A DNA stretch of 64,000 nucleotides from Saururus chinensis (GCA_035235625.1 CP141140.1:23456685-23520684); one strand, 5' to 3'. Counted from the stretch's first letter, positions 35,601 to 46,694 are shown. Translations and numbers: made by a program. Notes: generated by a model from the letters alone, not told the origin.

Positions 35601-36413
35601 TGTGTGACCAATACGGTGATATTTTTCTGTCCGTAAACATAACGTGGCATTAGCGAGACGATATTAGACTTCACATGGTATAAAACATATGAGTGTTGCC
35701 TGGAGCACTAATGAAGCCCCAACGAGAGTTCCGGCCATGGCGGAACACTCATCCTGTCTACTCATGATGTTCCGGTGGGCTACTGATGTGCCTCTCATTA
35801 GCATATCATGTATGGCATCAACCCAATTGTAGCTCCCAACGACCGACATGTCATCTAAGTAATCACACAGAGCTAGGGATACGGCTCTATTGCTCTGTGT
35901 GAATAACACGAGGATACCCATGTGCACGATCGACAACCATGCTAAGTCCTCATCTGAAACAGTCCTTGTTTCGGCAGCCACTTCTTTCAACATTTCTTCA
36001 AGTCCTGTCTTCTGCGGCCACTTCCCTTGGAAGAACTTCTTATAGAATTGCCCCTTGCCTTGGGCAGCCTTCCCCTTGCTACTTTCCAATTTACATGGGT
36101 TCCCTTTCCCCCTCATAGCCACTTCAGCCACAGTAAAGGGTAGTCTTTTGCCCCTTATATTGAAGACCTCGAGTGAGTCGTCCTAACAATCACCAATGAG
36201 TACATCCAACAGCGGCCTGGAGATGATGATGGGATCGCAATCATATACTGGGTAGAACCCAATCTCCACCAATGTGGTCTTGCATCCCGAACGTGAATCT
36301 ACAAGGTCTTTTGATAGATGCAGTCCAGCAGTGAAACTATTCACTCCTAGACCCGGTCTTTTCCCGTAGATTCTCTTCTTCTTCTCTTTTGCAACCTTCT
36401 CTGACTCCGCCAT
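32692..36413 (-). pseudogene. MULE-encoded Ulp1 (C48 protease)-like gene, decayed
   Basis: The likely start is ATG at 36411-36413 (MAESEKVAKEKKKR). Exons lie at about 36413-35670, 35330-34640, 34252-33590 and 33285-32692, separated by spacers rich in the palindromic motif. The first exon has a 'DEDLAWLSIVHMGILVLF' region like the DUF1985-type N-terminus of plant transposon Ulp1 proteins. The third holds QPREI/QPQEV-type repeats (about 34200-33960). The last holds the protease core: GFIPVYVKGHFLLLII, YNPL, then CPYRETNEDCGLFVMYY with the catalytic Cys in DCG. His is kept, but the usual catalytic Asp reads Asn and the oxyanion Gln is not seen. Several in-frame stops interrupt it (for example after IGDC and HVYSS). 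The ancestral enzyme would be a SUMO-type isopeptidase relative; its role in MULE biology is unknown. Confidence 0.8.
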
Positions 36414-37144
36414 TTGATGTAATACTCTAACTTTACGTCTGCAAAATTGGATGAATATATGTCAGACAACAATAGGTCGTGACCATAATCAATAGCTGCG
36501 TCAATTCACATTATCTAACTAAATTGTACTTATACGATAAGTATATTTATCATGTGCTCGAACATACACTTCATGGAAGTCGCATACACGATATCATAAT
36601 GATTGAACATCATGTTTTCAACGTCTTATAGAACACACGATATATGACTCATCATCTTTTTGACAATGATAGTTTGCTTCGACTGCCTATGTCGTGTGCT
36701 CTCATATATGCTAAATAAAAAATCGTGCATACAAATATCCGAAATGCCTTACCATGAAACCTCCGCTATCGTTCTCCAAGCCGGATTAACCACTCATTCG
36801 GCTGCTGCTTTTCAGCAAAGTTTACTCCTTTACCTAGATTGCTGCAAACCCAAACCCGCACTACAAAGAAGAACCACCTTTGGGACGTACAGTTTCAAAA
36901 CTCAACTTCGCAAACTTGTTCCAAAAATCGTTCTTCGTAAACTCATTCCAAAACAAAAAAATCCTAATCTTCCATGTTTGGTTAGATAGGTTGCGAAATC
37001 TTCTCCCACGCTGCGTGCACGGTGGTCAACTAGAGTACTTTGTAATCAGAACAGAGTTTTGAATCAGAACGGTGTTTTCAATCGGAGGAATCACCAGCGT
37101 CTGAAGTCATATGCCAATGAATGCGACTTTTTGAGGGTTTTACA

Positions 37145-37290
37145 TGATATAAAACCCTACCTCCGGTTAGGGGTATTTTAGTCCCAAATTTACCTTATAT
37201 TGTGTTATTCCAGGTCATATAGCATTTCCGTTTAGAATCAATAGAATATGGAATTTTTCATTCTTTGGCCAGGCAATATGGAAAAAACTC
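37145..37290 (-). repeat. MULE right terminal inverted repeat
   Basis: The complement of this segment matches the left terminus from 26306, beginning GAGTTTTTTCCATATTGCC. The two arms are alignable over about 130 bp. Confidence 0.85.
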
Positions 37291-37299
37291 TTTTCTTAA
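37291..37299. repeat. MULE target-site duplication, right
   Basis: TTTTCTTAA, identical to 26297-26305. Perfect retention suggests the insertion is not very old, although the genes inside are decayed. Confidence 0.95.
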
Positions 37300-38750
37300 A
37301 TCCAACATAGAACTGCAGTTTTATGTTTGGTGAATTAGATGCAAGATAGAGATAGGTGAGCTTTGTAGAAGTCAAATAATTATTCTTTTTGGGGAGAATA
37401 AGTGATAAAGGAATTAATTTTGCTTAATTAAAGTCAAGTACTTTCGGCCATGTTCTTGATCTGATGAGGACAAATATTTTAATGGATGAAAATGTCCTTA
37501 TCTCCATTCCCTCCTTACGCCCACTTTTTGCCACCAGCCGCTAGGATTGATCATGGCTAAACAAGCGTTGGACCACCGCTTGAGATGTTGCAAGACTACT
37601 TCACGTCAACCATTGGAAAGCCATTGAACCACTATTGAAACACCATTGGGATCCAGCAGAGCTGACCATAAATATTTATTCTTTGGTAGTGGCTCCGGTG
37701 AAGGCTGACAGTAAATATTTACTGTACAACTAATTTCTCTTTTGCAAGATAGTAAGTATTTATTGCCCGGCCATTTCTTTTTTATGGCAACCAAAACTGA
37801 TCTCGATAGAGAGGGGAAGAAGGTCGGGGAAGGGATGGAGTAGGGGTGGGAGGCGATGGCTATGACTCTGTTCCGAAGAGGCTTTAGTAGTAAAACTTGT
37901 CATGCTAGGGATTGGGGGAGGGGAGGAGGGAGGGGAAACGTGAACAAACAAAGATTGTGGGGCAAGATTTGTCTCAGCCACAGACAGATATGGCTGGCGA
38001 CTGAGAGGGGCACATGTGGTCGGGGCTAGGAAAGGAAAGGAGGTAGTAATTTAATGGTGGTAGTGTTAGTGGCAGTGGAGATGGCAGCAACCACAATTGT
38101 GTGGTGATGGAACTTGTAGAGCTAGAGGTGGGATGCAGGAATAAGAGAGGAAGATGAAGAGACGAGGGAAATTTTATCCTTAATGAAAAATTGCTGGAGT
38201 GGTGGCATATTGCTAAGCTAGTTGTCCTAATTCCAATATTTGAAAGAATGCGGCTATTCCCCCCCTGCCCCCCACAATTTACTCAAGGCCCCCCAAATAA
38301 GAAATATGTGGGTTATTTTTTTATTACTTAGTACTCCCAAATTCTCACCCATACGAGGCACCCAGGGAATAAAGAAAGGAAAGAAAAAAGTTTTGCCTTT
38401 ACTGTGTTCATCATGCATGAAGGTTTCGTTGGCGACAAGTAGCTTGTGAGCCCCGGAGTTCTACCAACGTCCCTCCCATCTTCCACCCTCCCCTATTCGT
38501 CCCTCCCATCTTCTTCTCCATGCATGAAGACTTTGCTAATTACAAAAGTTTCATCTCTCTCCCACATCGCTGATTTCAGAACTTTCTACATGCATTAGAA
38601 ATTCCGTTGCTTCCCATCCTATTCAAAACAATCATTCCTTGGCTACGTAGCAAGTCATCTCTATTAATTTTTTGGGCCTTCAATGATCAGAATTTGGAAC
38701 CAAAGTATGTCATGGCTACCTGAACTTTTTCACGTTAAAGCCTTCATGCA
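37300..38750. other. Unassigned intergenic DNA
   Basis: No gene or element end is supported. Some G-rich stretches occur (37800-37990), with proline- and serine-rich shadow frames on the other strand. Confidence 0.4.
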
Positions 38751-38754
38751 CGTG

Positions 38755-39200
38755 ACGGGGGATACTCCTTGCCACACCAAAATGATTTATACAGGGACTA
38801 AATTTCAACCCTTTCTGGAGCTTTCTTAGCGGGGGATACCCCCCACCCAATTGGAAGGATTCATATGGGGACTAAACATCTCTGACCAGTTATTCCTCAT
38901 TTGGCGGTGACTGCTCCCCAGCCAGAACTCTTCGAGAAGGTTGCAACATCTTCGAAAATCTTGTAGTTGTTGTCTGGAGGTGACTGCTCCCCGCCAAAAC
39001 TCTTCGAGAAGGTTGCAACACATTTGCAAATCTTCTGGAGGTTGTCTGGCGGGAGTACTCCTTGCCACATCCAATGTATGCATATGAGGACTACATGTCC
39101 CCATCATTTGCTTCCTAATTTCGTAGTGATTGCTCTCCGCCAAAATTCCTCTAGAAGGTTTCAACACCCTCAAAAATTTTCTGGAGGTTGCCACATGTTT
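38755..39200. repeat. Degraded tandem repeat with 'cttcgagaaggttgcaaca' units
   Basis: Three to four copies of a unit contain 'gtgactgctcc.cgccaaaactcttcgagaagg' (near 38908, 38980 and 39125). They alternate with 'gatactccttgccaca'-like phrases (near 38762, 38830 and 39053). The open frames on both strands derive from the repetition. Confidence 0.7.
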
Positions 39201-39359
39201 AAATCGAACTCTATTTTTTATGCTTTGGGGTTGTTTTTGTTTCATGTGTTTTGTTAATATCCTTATTTTAATCTTTCCATGATGAAGGGATGTTTTCATT
39301 CTCTTATTAGGTTTCTTAACATTTATGGAAAAAAGAATTTGGGTTTATTGCTCAAGGCA

Positions 39360-39580
39360 AAGGGGACGGGAGTGGAAGAGATGTTACAGGAGAAGAGGGG
39401 ACGGGAGGGGATGGAACGATGGGAATGGAGGGGTGGAGAGGGGACGGGAATGTAGGGGAGGCGGCTGGTGGAGAGGGGACAGGAAGCAATGGGAGGAGAT
39501 GGGAGGGGAGGGGATGGAACGACAGGAGGAGAGGAGACGGGATGGGGAAGGTGGGGCCACAGGCCAAATAAGTTGGGGGT
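39360..39580 (+). repeat. G-rich (GGGAGGGGACGGGA)n tract
   Basis: This low-complexity purine tract has many runs of three to four G on the + strand, so it could form G-quadruplexes. It explains the arginine- and glycine-rich, and opposite-strand proline-rich, open frames. Confidence 0.8.
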
Positions 39581-39589
39581 TGGGGTGAT

Positions 39590-40335
39590 CAATTTCAGGG
39601 TGAGGGTGGGGTGTAGATGAGCAAATTTTGTGTTAGACTCCATGATCTAAGGAAAATGATGTCTTTATTATCCATTAGGCACCGATGAAAGGACCGATCC
39701 TAAATTTTTCTTTTTTTTTCAAGAAATGGAACAAAGGCAAGTAAGTTTTTTTTATGAAGCAAGTATGATATTTCTTCTTCTAGGCTAAGGGGCAGAGATT
39801 AATGGATTCTTGTTAATAAATTGCCTCTCTTTTCTAACTTAATTTTCTTCTTTTTCCATGTTTTGCACTTCTTCCTACAAGGACCACCTCCTACTCATAA
39901 ACACTCTAAGTCAGCCATCTCCTCCTTTGTGGCATCTATACAAATATGACCTTATCGACCAGAGATCACCTGCCCTTCTCGACTGTTCCTTCTCTTCCAT
40001 CTGCGAGCAACCCAACTAAGATGTCTCTTACCAACATCGCGCCTACCATTCCCCACCTACCATTAGTGCAAAAGTAGAAAGGTTTGAACATCATGTTCTT
40101 AAAACACCCCTCTAGTAATACGCATAAATTTATTTCAAAAAATAAATGAATAAAAATAGAAGAAATTTCAGGGAATATTGTACAATCATATGCAATCGAT
40201 GCGTCAACAACGTGTTGACGGGTACGTACTTACGTGAAGTCCTCGATGAGCCACCAATGTGTAGACGACACTAGCTCTATTTATTAAAAGAGACCAAGAC
40301 ATGAGCAGTTTAGCGATTTTAAGAGAATGACAGTT
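39590..40335. other. Unassigned intergenic DNA
   Basis: No supported gene or repeat boundary. Confidence 0.4.
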
Positions 40336-40336
40336 C

Positions 40337-41125
40337 AGTCATGGCTAAATCTGGCCAAGCCGGTAGGGTGCTCATAGATGTCCATATTCTGAATGTTTGT
40401 CTGTGTTTATGTCCGTTGTTTATATAAAATAGATAATTTTTCATTTACGGGGCATACATTGACATAGATTAAATTTTTTGTCCGCCCTAATGTGTAGCTA
40501 TGGACAAGGACATACAGTCTATGGACATCCATGTCTCTCACCCTTACTCAATACTCCCTTAAATATTAGTGTATTACCCACTAGGTAAGTCAATAACCCA
40601 CTAACCCTTATCTAAGATCTCAACAAGTAGGGGAAAAAATAAGGATTAGGAAAAAAAACAGGGATGTAGTGCCTATGTAGCATATTAGAACAAAGTATTG
40701 AACAATTTAAAAAGGTATCAAATACCTATGTAGCATGTTAGGATTGCATTGAAAATTTAAACAGAGATACAATTTAAGTTTTGTAATGTTTTTTCAAGTT
40801 CATCTATATCTGTCCATGTTCGTGGCAGATAGGCCTAGACAAAGCATAATACAAATCAGGGTGTATACATACAAACACAAATAAGGGGCATATAAATGGC
40901 AGATGAACACAAATAACCCTATGTCCGTGTCTATTTTTGTCTATGAGCAACCCTACAATCCAGGTTGGTTGTGGCCAAATCTAGTCATGCAAGATCAGAT
41001 GTAGCTAAATCCAGCCAACTCAAGTCTGTTGTGGTCGAATCTAGTCACGCCGTGTTAGACATGGATAAATCTTGCTAACCCAGGTAAGACATGGCCAAAT
41101 CTGGCAAGGCGAGGCCTAACAATGT
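40337..41125. repeat. Minisatellite 'catggccaaatctggccaagc', split by an hAT MITE
   Basis: About six degenerate units of roughly 32 bp occur at 40340-40363 and again at 40956-41123. The hAT element lies between the two parts. Confidence 0.7.
40364..40955. mobile_element. hAT-type MITE inside the minisatellite
   Basis: The 592-bp element starts TAGGGTGCTCATAGA and ends with the complement of TAGGGTTGCTCATAGAC. The flanking octamers CAAGCCGG and CAATCCAG agree at 6 of 8 positions. The interior is non-coding, with repeated 'gtccgtgt' and 'tgtttgt' words near both ends. Confidence 0.75.
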
Positions 41126-41476
41126 AATGGGTAGTCATGGCTGACCTTAATTGGCCTGGCATGCCATGGCCACGAACAACCATGAGTGGCCAGTTACCAG
41201 AAACATGTTATTTTTGTAATACCATGATTTTATAATTTGTGGTTCCATAGAAAGATCACAAAATGTGCCATTGATTTGTGTTTCTTATTGGTTGCACTCA
41301 TATGGAAACGCAACAGCGGGATGCAACATAACTTCAACAAGAACATAAAAATAACACAATATTGGAACGACATATTCATATTGTTTAAAGGTGGTGGCGA
41401 ATGTGCTCTTTGTGGGTGGTGGCTGCATCAGAGGTTTCTAGTGGTAGAGGCAGAGTTTGAGTAACGACATCCACAA
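41126..41476. other. Unassigned intergenic DNA
   Basis: One 75-codon open frame with no recognised domain. No gene is supported. Confidence 0.35.
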
Positions 41477-41478
41477 TA

Positions 41479-41910
41479 CTCTCCCTCTATCCCAAATTAA
41501 TAGCTCTATTTGGTAAAAAAAGTTATTCCATATTAATAGCTCTATTTTGTTCAATTCAAGTGATTTGGTACTTAAAAAGAGTATCATAAGTCTGTCTACA
41601 ATCGACATCAATCTTAAAGTTCTCTTGTGTGAATGGATATTGGATAGCAGTAGAATCAATGATGTGGAGACAATTGCGCTTGCTATTGATCCGAGGGGAC
41701 ATTGCTTTGTTCATGGCTATACCAAATCAATAACAGTGCAAAAAACCAATCATATTAGTCTATTTAGATTAATAATTTTATTTTAGTAAAAAATTATTCT
41801 ATATTAATAGTTTCATTTTGTTCAATTTAAGGGGTTTATTATCTCTTCTTTTAGATTCAATAAAAACTAATATTTTTTCAAGTGTAGATATCAATATTGG
41901 ACGGAGGAAT
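41479..41910. mobile_element. Stowaway-like (Tc1/mariner) MITE
   Basis: The left end CTCTCCCTCTATCCCAAATT and the complement of the right end (ATTCCTCCGTCCAATATT) resemble the Stowaway terminus CTCCCTCCGTCCC. TA dinucleotides flank the element (41477-41478 and 41911-41912). A subterminal sentence containing 'attaatagctctattttg' recurs near 41529 and 41795. The interior of about 250 bp is unrelated to the termini and may be host-derived. Confidence 0.65.
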
Positions 41911-42110
41911 TAAGATTTTACTAAAAGAATACAAAAGTTCTATCTACATATCTGCAACGTATCTAGCTCAAATATAAGAAACATGTATAGAACGTGGTCT
42001 AGTGTTGCATCCCATTTGGGCATGGTTCACATGACAAATTTAAAGCCGATGAAATTTAAAACAACTTCGCACCTAAGTTCTTAGTTTACCTTTATTAGGT
42101 GCATATCTTG

Positions 42111-42485
42111 TTAAAATTTCCAAAACTTATGAGATCGATTGATCGGTCGGTCTAAATAATGTTATTCATAGTCAATTTCACCGATCGATTGGCCTAGAGG
42201 TCATTGATTAGGTTGCCTACACAAGCAAGACTACTGGATTATAGTAATTTAGCCTAATTGATCAACTTGATAGTTATTTTCAATATACTTCAATTAATTA
42301 TGGATTTTTTTATGAAGGATTGCATCTTTTCAAATGAGATTTCATCCCTTGTCTTCAAGAAGGCAATTTTCACTCGGGAACAAGAATTTTCTCTTGATTA
42401 AAACTTTGATTTAATAAAAAAAATCTTCTATTAGGAACTCCACAAATATGTTCTCAAGAAACAATAAATCTTTTCTTCGTTGTTT
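42111..42485 (+). repeat. LTR-like arm, + orientation (head-to-head pair)
   Basis: This arm is an inverted copy of 42495-42880 over about 370 bp, with conserved passages such as 'tgttattcat', 'ttgcctacac', 'agttattttcaa' and 'gaaggcaattttcactc'. Together they form a large imperfect foldback centred near 42490. The outer end TTGTTAAAATTTCC matches the start of the other arm, which reads like an LTR start next to a polypurine stretch. Confidence 0.7.
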
Positions 42486-42494
42486 GCAAATCAC

Positions 42495-42882
42495 ACTCTT
42501 GAAGACAAATCTCAAATCACCTTTAGGAACATAAGGTCAAATCAAAGTTTTGATTAAAAGGAATATTGTAATGCACCCTTGTTCCTGAGTGAAAATTGCC
42601 TTCTTGAAGATTTGGACGAAAACCCCTTTCAAAGATGCAACCCTTCATAAAAAATCCGAAGTTAATTAAAGTATTTTGAAAATAACTGTCATGTTGATTG
42701 ATTGGCCCTTAGGCAAAACAACGGTAATCTAGTTGTCTTGCCTGTGTAGGCAACTCTATCAATCGGACTCCAAGCCAATTGATCGGTGAAATCGCCCATG
42801 AATAACATTCTGTGGACTGATCGATTGCCTCCTAGGCACATTGATTGGTATCATAAATTTTGAAAAATTTAACAATCCCCCA
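42495..42882 (-). repeat. 3' LTR-like arm of the Copia fossil
   Basis: On the minus strand a GGTGGGGGATTG polypurine stretch (near 42880-42910, present twice) precedes TGTTAAATTTTTC. This is the usual junction of a Copia internal region with its 3' LTR. The Copia coding remnants lie just to the right in the same orientation. Confidence 0.6.
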
Positions 42883-44730
42883 CCATTTTCAAAATTTTAC
42901 AATCCCCCACCATTTTTAAAATGTAAAAACATGGCCAAGATTGATGTACAAATTAAGGTGTTTAACAACTTGAACATCCACTTAGTGAATACTTACCAAA
43001 GTTAACTAGAGAAAGTAGTAGAATAATTTCTTCGAACTAGCTATCCATGTTGATCAATCGGGCTTGTATCACACATTAAGTCTTAAGTTCTTTTAGGGTA
43101 TAATTATGTAGCAAACACTATTTTATCTTATATCTATATCTTGATTAAATAAGTGCTCTAGAGACAAGCCCTAGTCTCATACAAAACAACCTCACTTCCA
43201 CACTTATATAGGTAGATTTATTTGAGGTGTCCTTGCAACTTTAACACCCCAACAATATTATTGTAAGTTTATTAAGAAAACAAATCTCAACCTCCTCTTT
43301 ATATATTATGTGTACCAAGTACTTTACCTTAGGATGACTTAATATTTCTTTTAAGTACTTGTCATCACAACTATGATGTAATTTACTTTTTGAACTCGAA
43401 AACTCGAATCCCTTCAAGTAACAATATGTGGGCTTTGATCTCATCCCAACTGACGTTTGTAACACTATATTCCTTGAAAGACCTTTTGTGAAAGGATCCA
43501 CCAAATTACTTGAACTCGCATAGTCTATCGTTATCACTCTGTTGGAGAGAAACTCTATGATAGAACTATGTTTTAGTCAAATATGCTTGAATTTTCAATT
43601 ATACACTTTGCTATATGTATGTGCTAGTGTGGACTAACTATCTCAACAGATGAAAATTAGTGTCATTGGCTTTGGCCAAATAGGAATTTCTAATAATAAA
43701 TTATTCAACCATTCAACTTCTTTGCAACTAGCATGTAAAACTACTAACTCAATGTCATAATAGAATTTGTTATAGTTGTTTGTTTCTTAGATCCTCAAGA
43801 AACAACTCCTCCACCAAGAGTGAATACCCATCCACTCATTGACATCATGGTCATTAATTAAACTGGCATCTTAGAATCCTTCTAATACAGTAAGTTATCC
43901 ACCATAGAAAATTCTCTAGTTTATTGTTCATCTCAAGTATTTTAATACTCTATTTATAGTTTGTCAATGTAGATAAATAGGATTACTAGTATATCTACTT
44001 AGCTTTTTAACTGCAAAAGTAATATCAGGTCTTATGCATATCATGACATACAACAAACTACTAATCAATCTTGCATATTGCAATTGGGAAACACATCTAC
44101 CCGTATTAGGATAAAGCCTCATATTTGAGTCAAAATGTGTACTTTATACAATTAAAGTGATCACACCTTTTTAGTATTTTCTCTAAGTAGTGACTTTGAT
44201 AAAGTACTAAATCATTCACTTGTTTTATAATCCTTATTCTCAAGATAACATCAACAAAGCTCATATCTTTCCTTTCAAACTTAGATGACAAAAAATATTT
44301 GGTATCATTTATTATAGTAATATCAATTCCAAGAATTAACATGTCATCCACATACAAGAAAATTCTAATACATTTACCATTATGAAACTTACTATAAGGA
44401 CACCTATCAGAATCATGAATTTTAAATCCATTTGCAATTATAGCAGTCAAAATTTTCATGTCATTGTTTTAGAGCTTGCTTAAGACGATATAGGGACTTT
44501 ATAAGTTTACAAACTTTGTGTTCTTGTCCCTTTAATACGAAACATTCTAGTTGCTTCATGTATATTTTCTCATCCAACTCACCATTGAGAAAAGCTATTT
44601 TCATATCCATTTGACGAATATCAAAATTACAAATAGAGACTAAGGCTATTCATATCCTTATCTTGCTACTAGGGCAGATGTGTCAAAGTAATCACTATAT
44701 TCCGTTGAAGACTAAGACTGAAAAATCTCA
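42883..44730 (-). mobile_element. Degraded Copia LTR-retrotransposon internal region
   Basis: Minus-strand translation shows Copia reverse transcriptase (about 44460-44640, FLNG and VCKLIKSLY type words), the YVDDMLI polymerase block (about 44340), and the C-terminal 'DPFTKGLSR' tail (about 43480). The order agrees with a Copia element read leftward toward the LTR-like arm. It is broken in many places, and no left or right target duplication could be fixed. An old fossil. Confidence 0.78.
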
Positions 44731-44842
44731 ATTTTGGTGAAAAAATCCTTAATCCATTTGGATTCTAATGGACTTAGATATGACCTTGTTAGCCCTAACT
44801 ACTTTGAAATTTGTGCATTGTGCAGTACTTTTCATAAATCTG

Positions 44843-45745
44843 TGAAAAATAGTTCACCTCAATTAAATTTTGGACCATATACTCTTAGGACTTTTTGTGG
44901 TTCAAATTTCAGGTCAATTGGACTTATTTTTGTATTTTCCCCAAAGATATGGTTAGAATAATAAGAAAATTAGGGTTTGACCCTATAAGAGATTTAAGCA
45001 AACAATTTGTTGGACCAAATGCCAGATTAAACTAAAGCCTAAAATGGCCCATCTTCAGTTGTTTTGGATACTCTTTTAAAGCTACTGAAATCCGAGGGAG
45101 GGGGGACACTTTACACTTGACAATTGATTATTTGTTAAGGGGCTACTAGGTGGTTCACCACTCGTGCCCCCATACAGGGAGAAATTATTAGGTACGATAA
45201 TATTGTGCACTGATAAGCAAGTAGGCGCACTTTTATTGTGGGCCCATAGTAAGCTACATTTTACTACACGTGGTCATCAGTTATAGGTGATGAGCATAGT
45301 TCTCCTCAGTATGTATTGCATATCTAATAATTTCCCCAGCAGTTACTTAGACCCGACCTATGCATGAAATGTTAAGGAGCATGAGTAGAGGGTTCGGTCA
45401 TTTATTTGCACTAGATCCTTAAACATGAGGTCAAAGTCAGATTAGATTTGTTAGGCTACCCGATCTTAGAAAGCCGCCAAAGGGTGGAGTCGACTTTGTG
45501 ACATTCACAAGCCTTGAACTCTGACAACTCACAAAGCCTTCAACTTTGACCCCACTCTTCGTTTTTCGAATTCTAATCCCCTAGCAAAGCTCCACTAGGG
45601 AGGCCTCTGGTGAAGCCATAAGAGCCAACCACGTACATTTGTCACATGGTCTCACATGATTTAAAATGACATTTGAAAAAAGACGTTTACGTCTTCTGTT
45701 TGTGGGGCCCACATTAAAAAAATTTGACTTCAACCCATCTTGTAT
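44843..45745 (+). repeat. 0.9-kb direct repeat, copy 1
   Basis: It begins 'tgaaaaatagttcacctcaa' and ends 'aacccatcttgtat'. It is adjacent to copy 2 and closely similar to it throughout. No coding potential was recognised. Confidence 0.88.
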
Positions 45746-45755
45746 AAGCTTACCT

Positions 45756-46694
45756 TGAAAAATAGTTCACCTCAATTAAATTTTGGACCGTAGATTCTTA
45801 GGACTTTTGTTGTTCAAATTTCATGTTAATTAGACTTATTTTTGTATTTTCCCCAAAGATATAGTTAGAACAATAAGAAAATCAGGGTTTTCCCCTATAA
45901 GAGATTTAAGTAACTATTTGCTGGACCAAATGCCAGATTAAACTAAAGCCTAAAATAGCCCATCTTTAGTTGTTTTGGATACTCTTTTAAGGCTACTGAA
46001 ATCCGAGGGAGGGGGGACACTTTACACTGGGCAATTGATTAGTTGTTAAGGCACTCTAGGTGGTTTACCGCTCATGCCACATATAAGGAGAAATTATTAA
46101 GTATGATAATATTGTGCACTGGTAAGTAAGTAGGCACAGTTTTATTGTGGGCCCATAGTAAGCTACATTTTACTAAACTTGCTCATCTGTTATAGGTGGT
46201 GTGCACAGTTCTCCTTACTATGCATTGTGTACCTAATAAGTTCCCCATTTGTTACCTACACCCTACTTATACACGAAGTGTTAAGGTGCATGTGTAGACG
46301 GTTTAGTCGTTTATTTACACTAAATACTTAAATGTGAGGTCAAAGTCAAACCGTCTTTATTATGCTACTCGGTCTTAGAAAGCCGCCAAAGGGTAGAGTC
46401 GATTTTGTGAGGTTCGCAAGCCTTAAACTCTGACAACTTACAAAGTCGTTGATCTATTTCTAATCGGATTGTAAAAAGCCTTAAACTTTGACCCCACTCT
46501 CCATTATTCAAATTCTAATCCCCTAGTGAAGCTTCACTAAGGAGGCCTCTTGTGAAGCCATAAGAGCCAACTACGTACATTTGTCGTTTGTCACGTGGTC
46601 TCACGTGATATAAAATTACGTTTGAAAAAAGACGTTTACGTTTTCTTTTTGTGGGTCCTGCGTTAAAAAAATTTGAGTTCAACCCATCTTGTAT
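45756..46694 (+). repeat. 0.9-kb direct repeat, copy 2
   Basis: It has the same start and end as copy 1, with one extra stretch of about 40 bp near 46440. The ten bases joining the copies (TAAGCTTACC) match a site at about 46905. Copy 1 therefore once continued into the same downstream sequence and lost it by deletion. Confidence 0.88.

Larger units (their letters stand above)
27086..36720. repeat. Dispersed palindromic motif in introns and spacers of the MULE
   Basis: Variants of CGTGTTATCGATAACACG, or one half of it, cluster in nine zones: about 27140-27240, 28240-28400, 29460-29580, 30120-30260, 31115-31340, 32395-32530, 33295-33590, 34340-34610 and 35420-35630. More lie at 36480-36650. 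Each zone is an intron or intergenic spacer. I did not see the motif in the recognised exons or the hairpins. The same motif forms the tandem array of the smaller MULE. Confidence 0.8.
26306..37290. mobile_element. 11-kb Mutator-like element (MULE) with transposase and Ulp1-like genes
   Basis: The ends GAGTTTATTCCATATTGCC and (complement) GAGTTTTTTCCATATTGCC open inverted repeats of roughly 130-150 bp. Perfect 9-bp duplications TTTTCTTAA flank the element (26297-26305 and 37291-37299), the hallmark of Mutator insertion. Inside, a MURA-like transposase gene runs rightward (about 26587-29975), and a gene ending in an Ulp1/C48 cysteine-protease domain runs leftward (36413-32692). The two genes converge. 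Ulp1-bearing MULEs are a known plant class, for example Kaonashi-type elements of Arabidopsis and CUMULE of melon. Both genes carry several stops and frameshifts, so the copy is no longer autonomous. The 2.2-kb element at 52669-54903 shares the termini and the internal palindromic motif. Confidence 0.95.

Noticed and set aside
39323-39643. Long frames on both strands with Gly/Arg or Pro/Ser bias
   Set aside because: These are shadows of the G-rich repeat tract.
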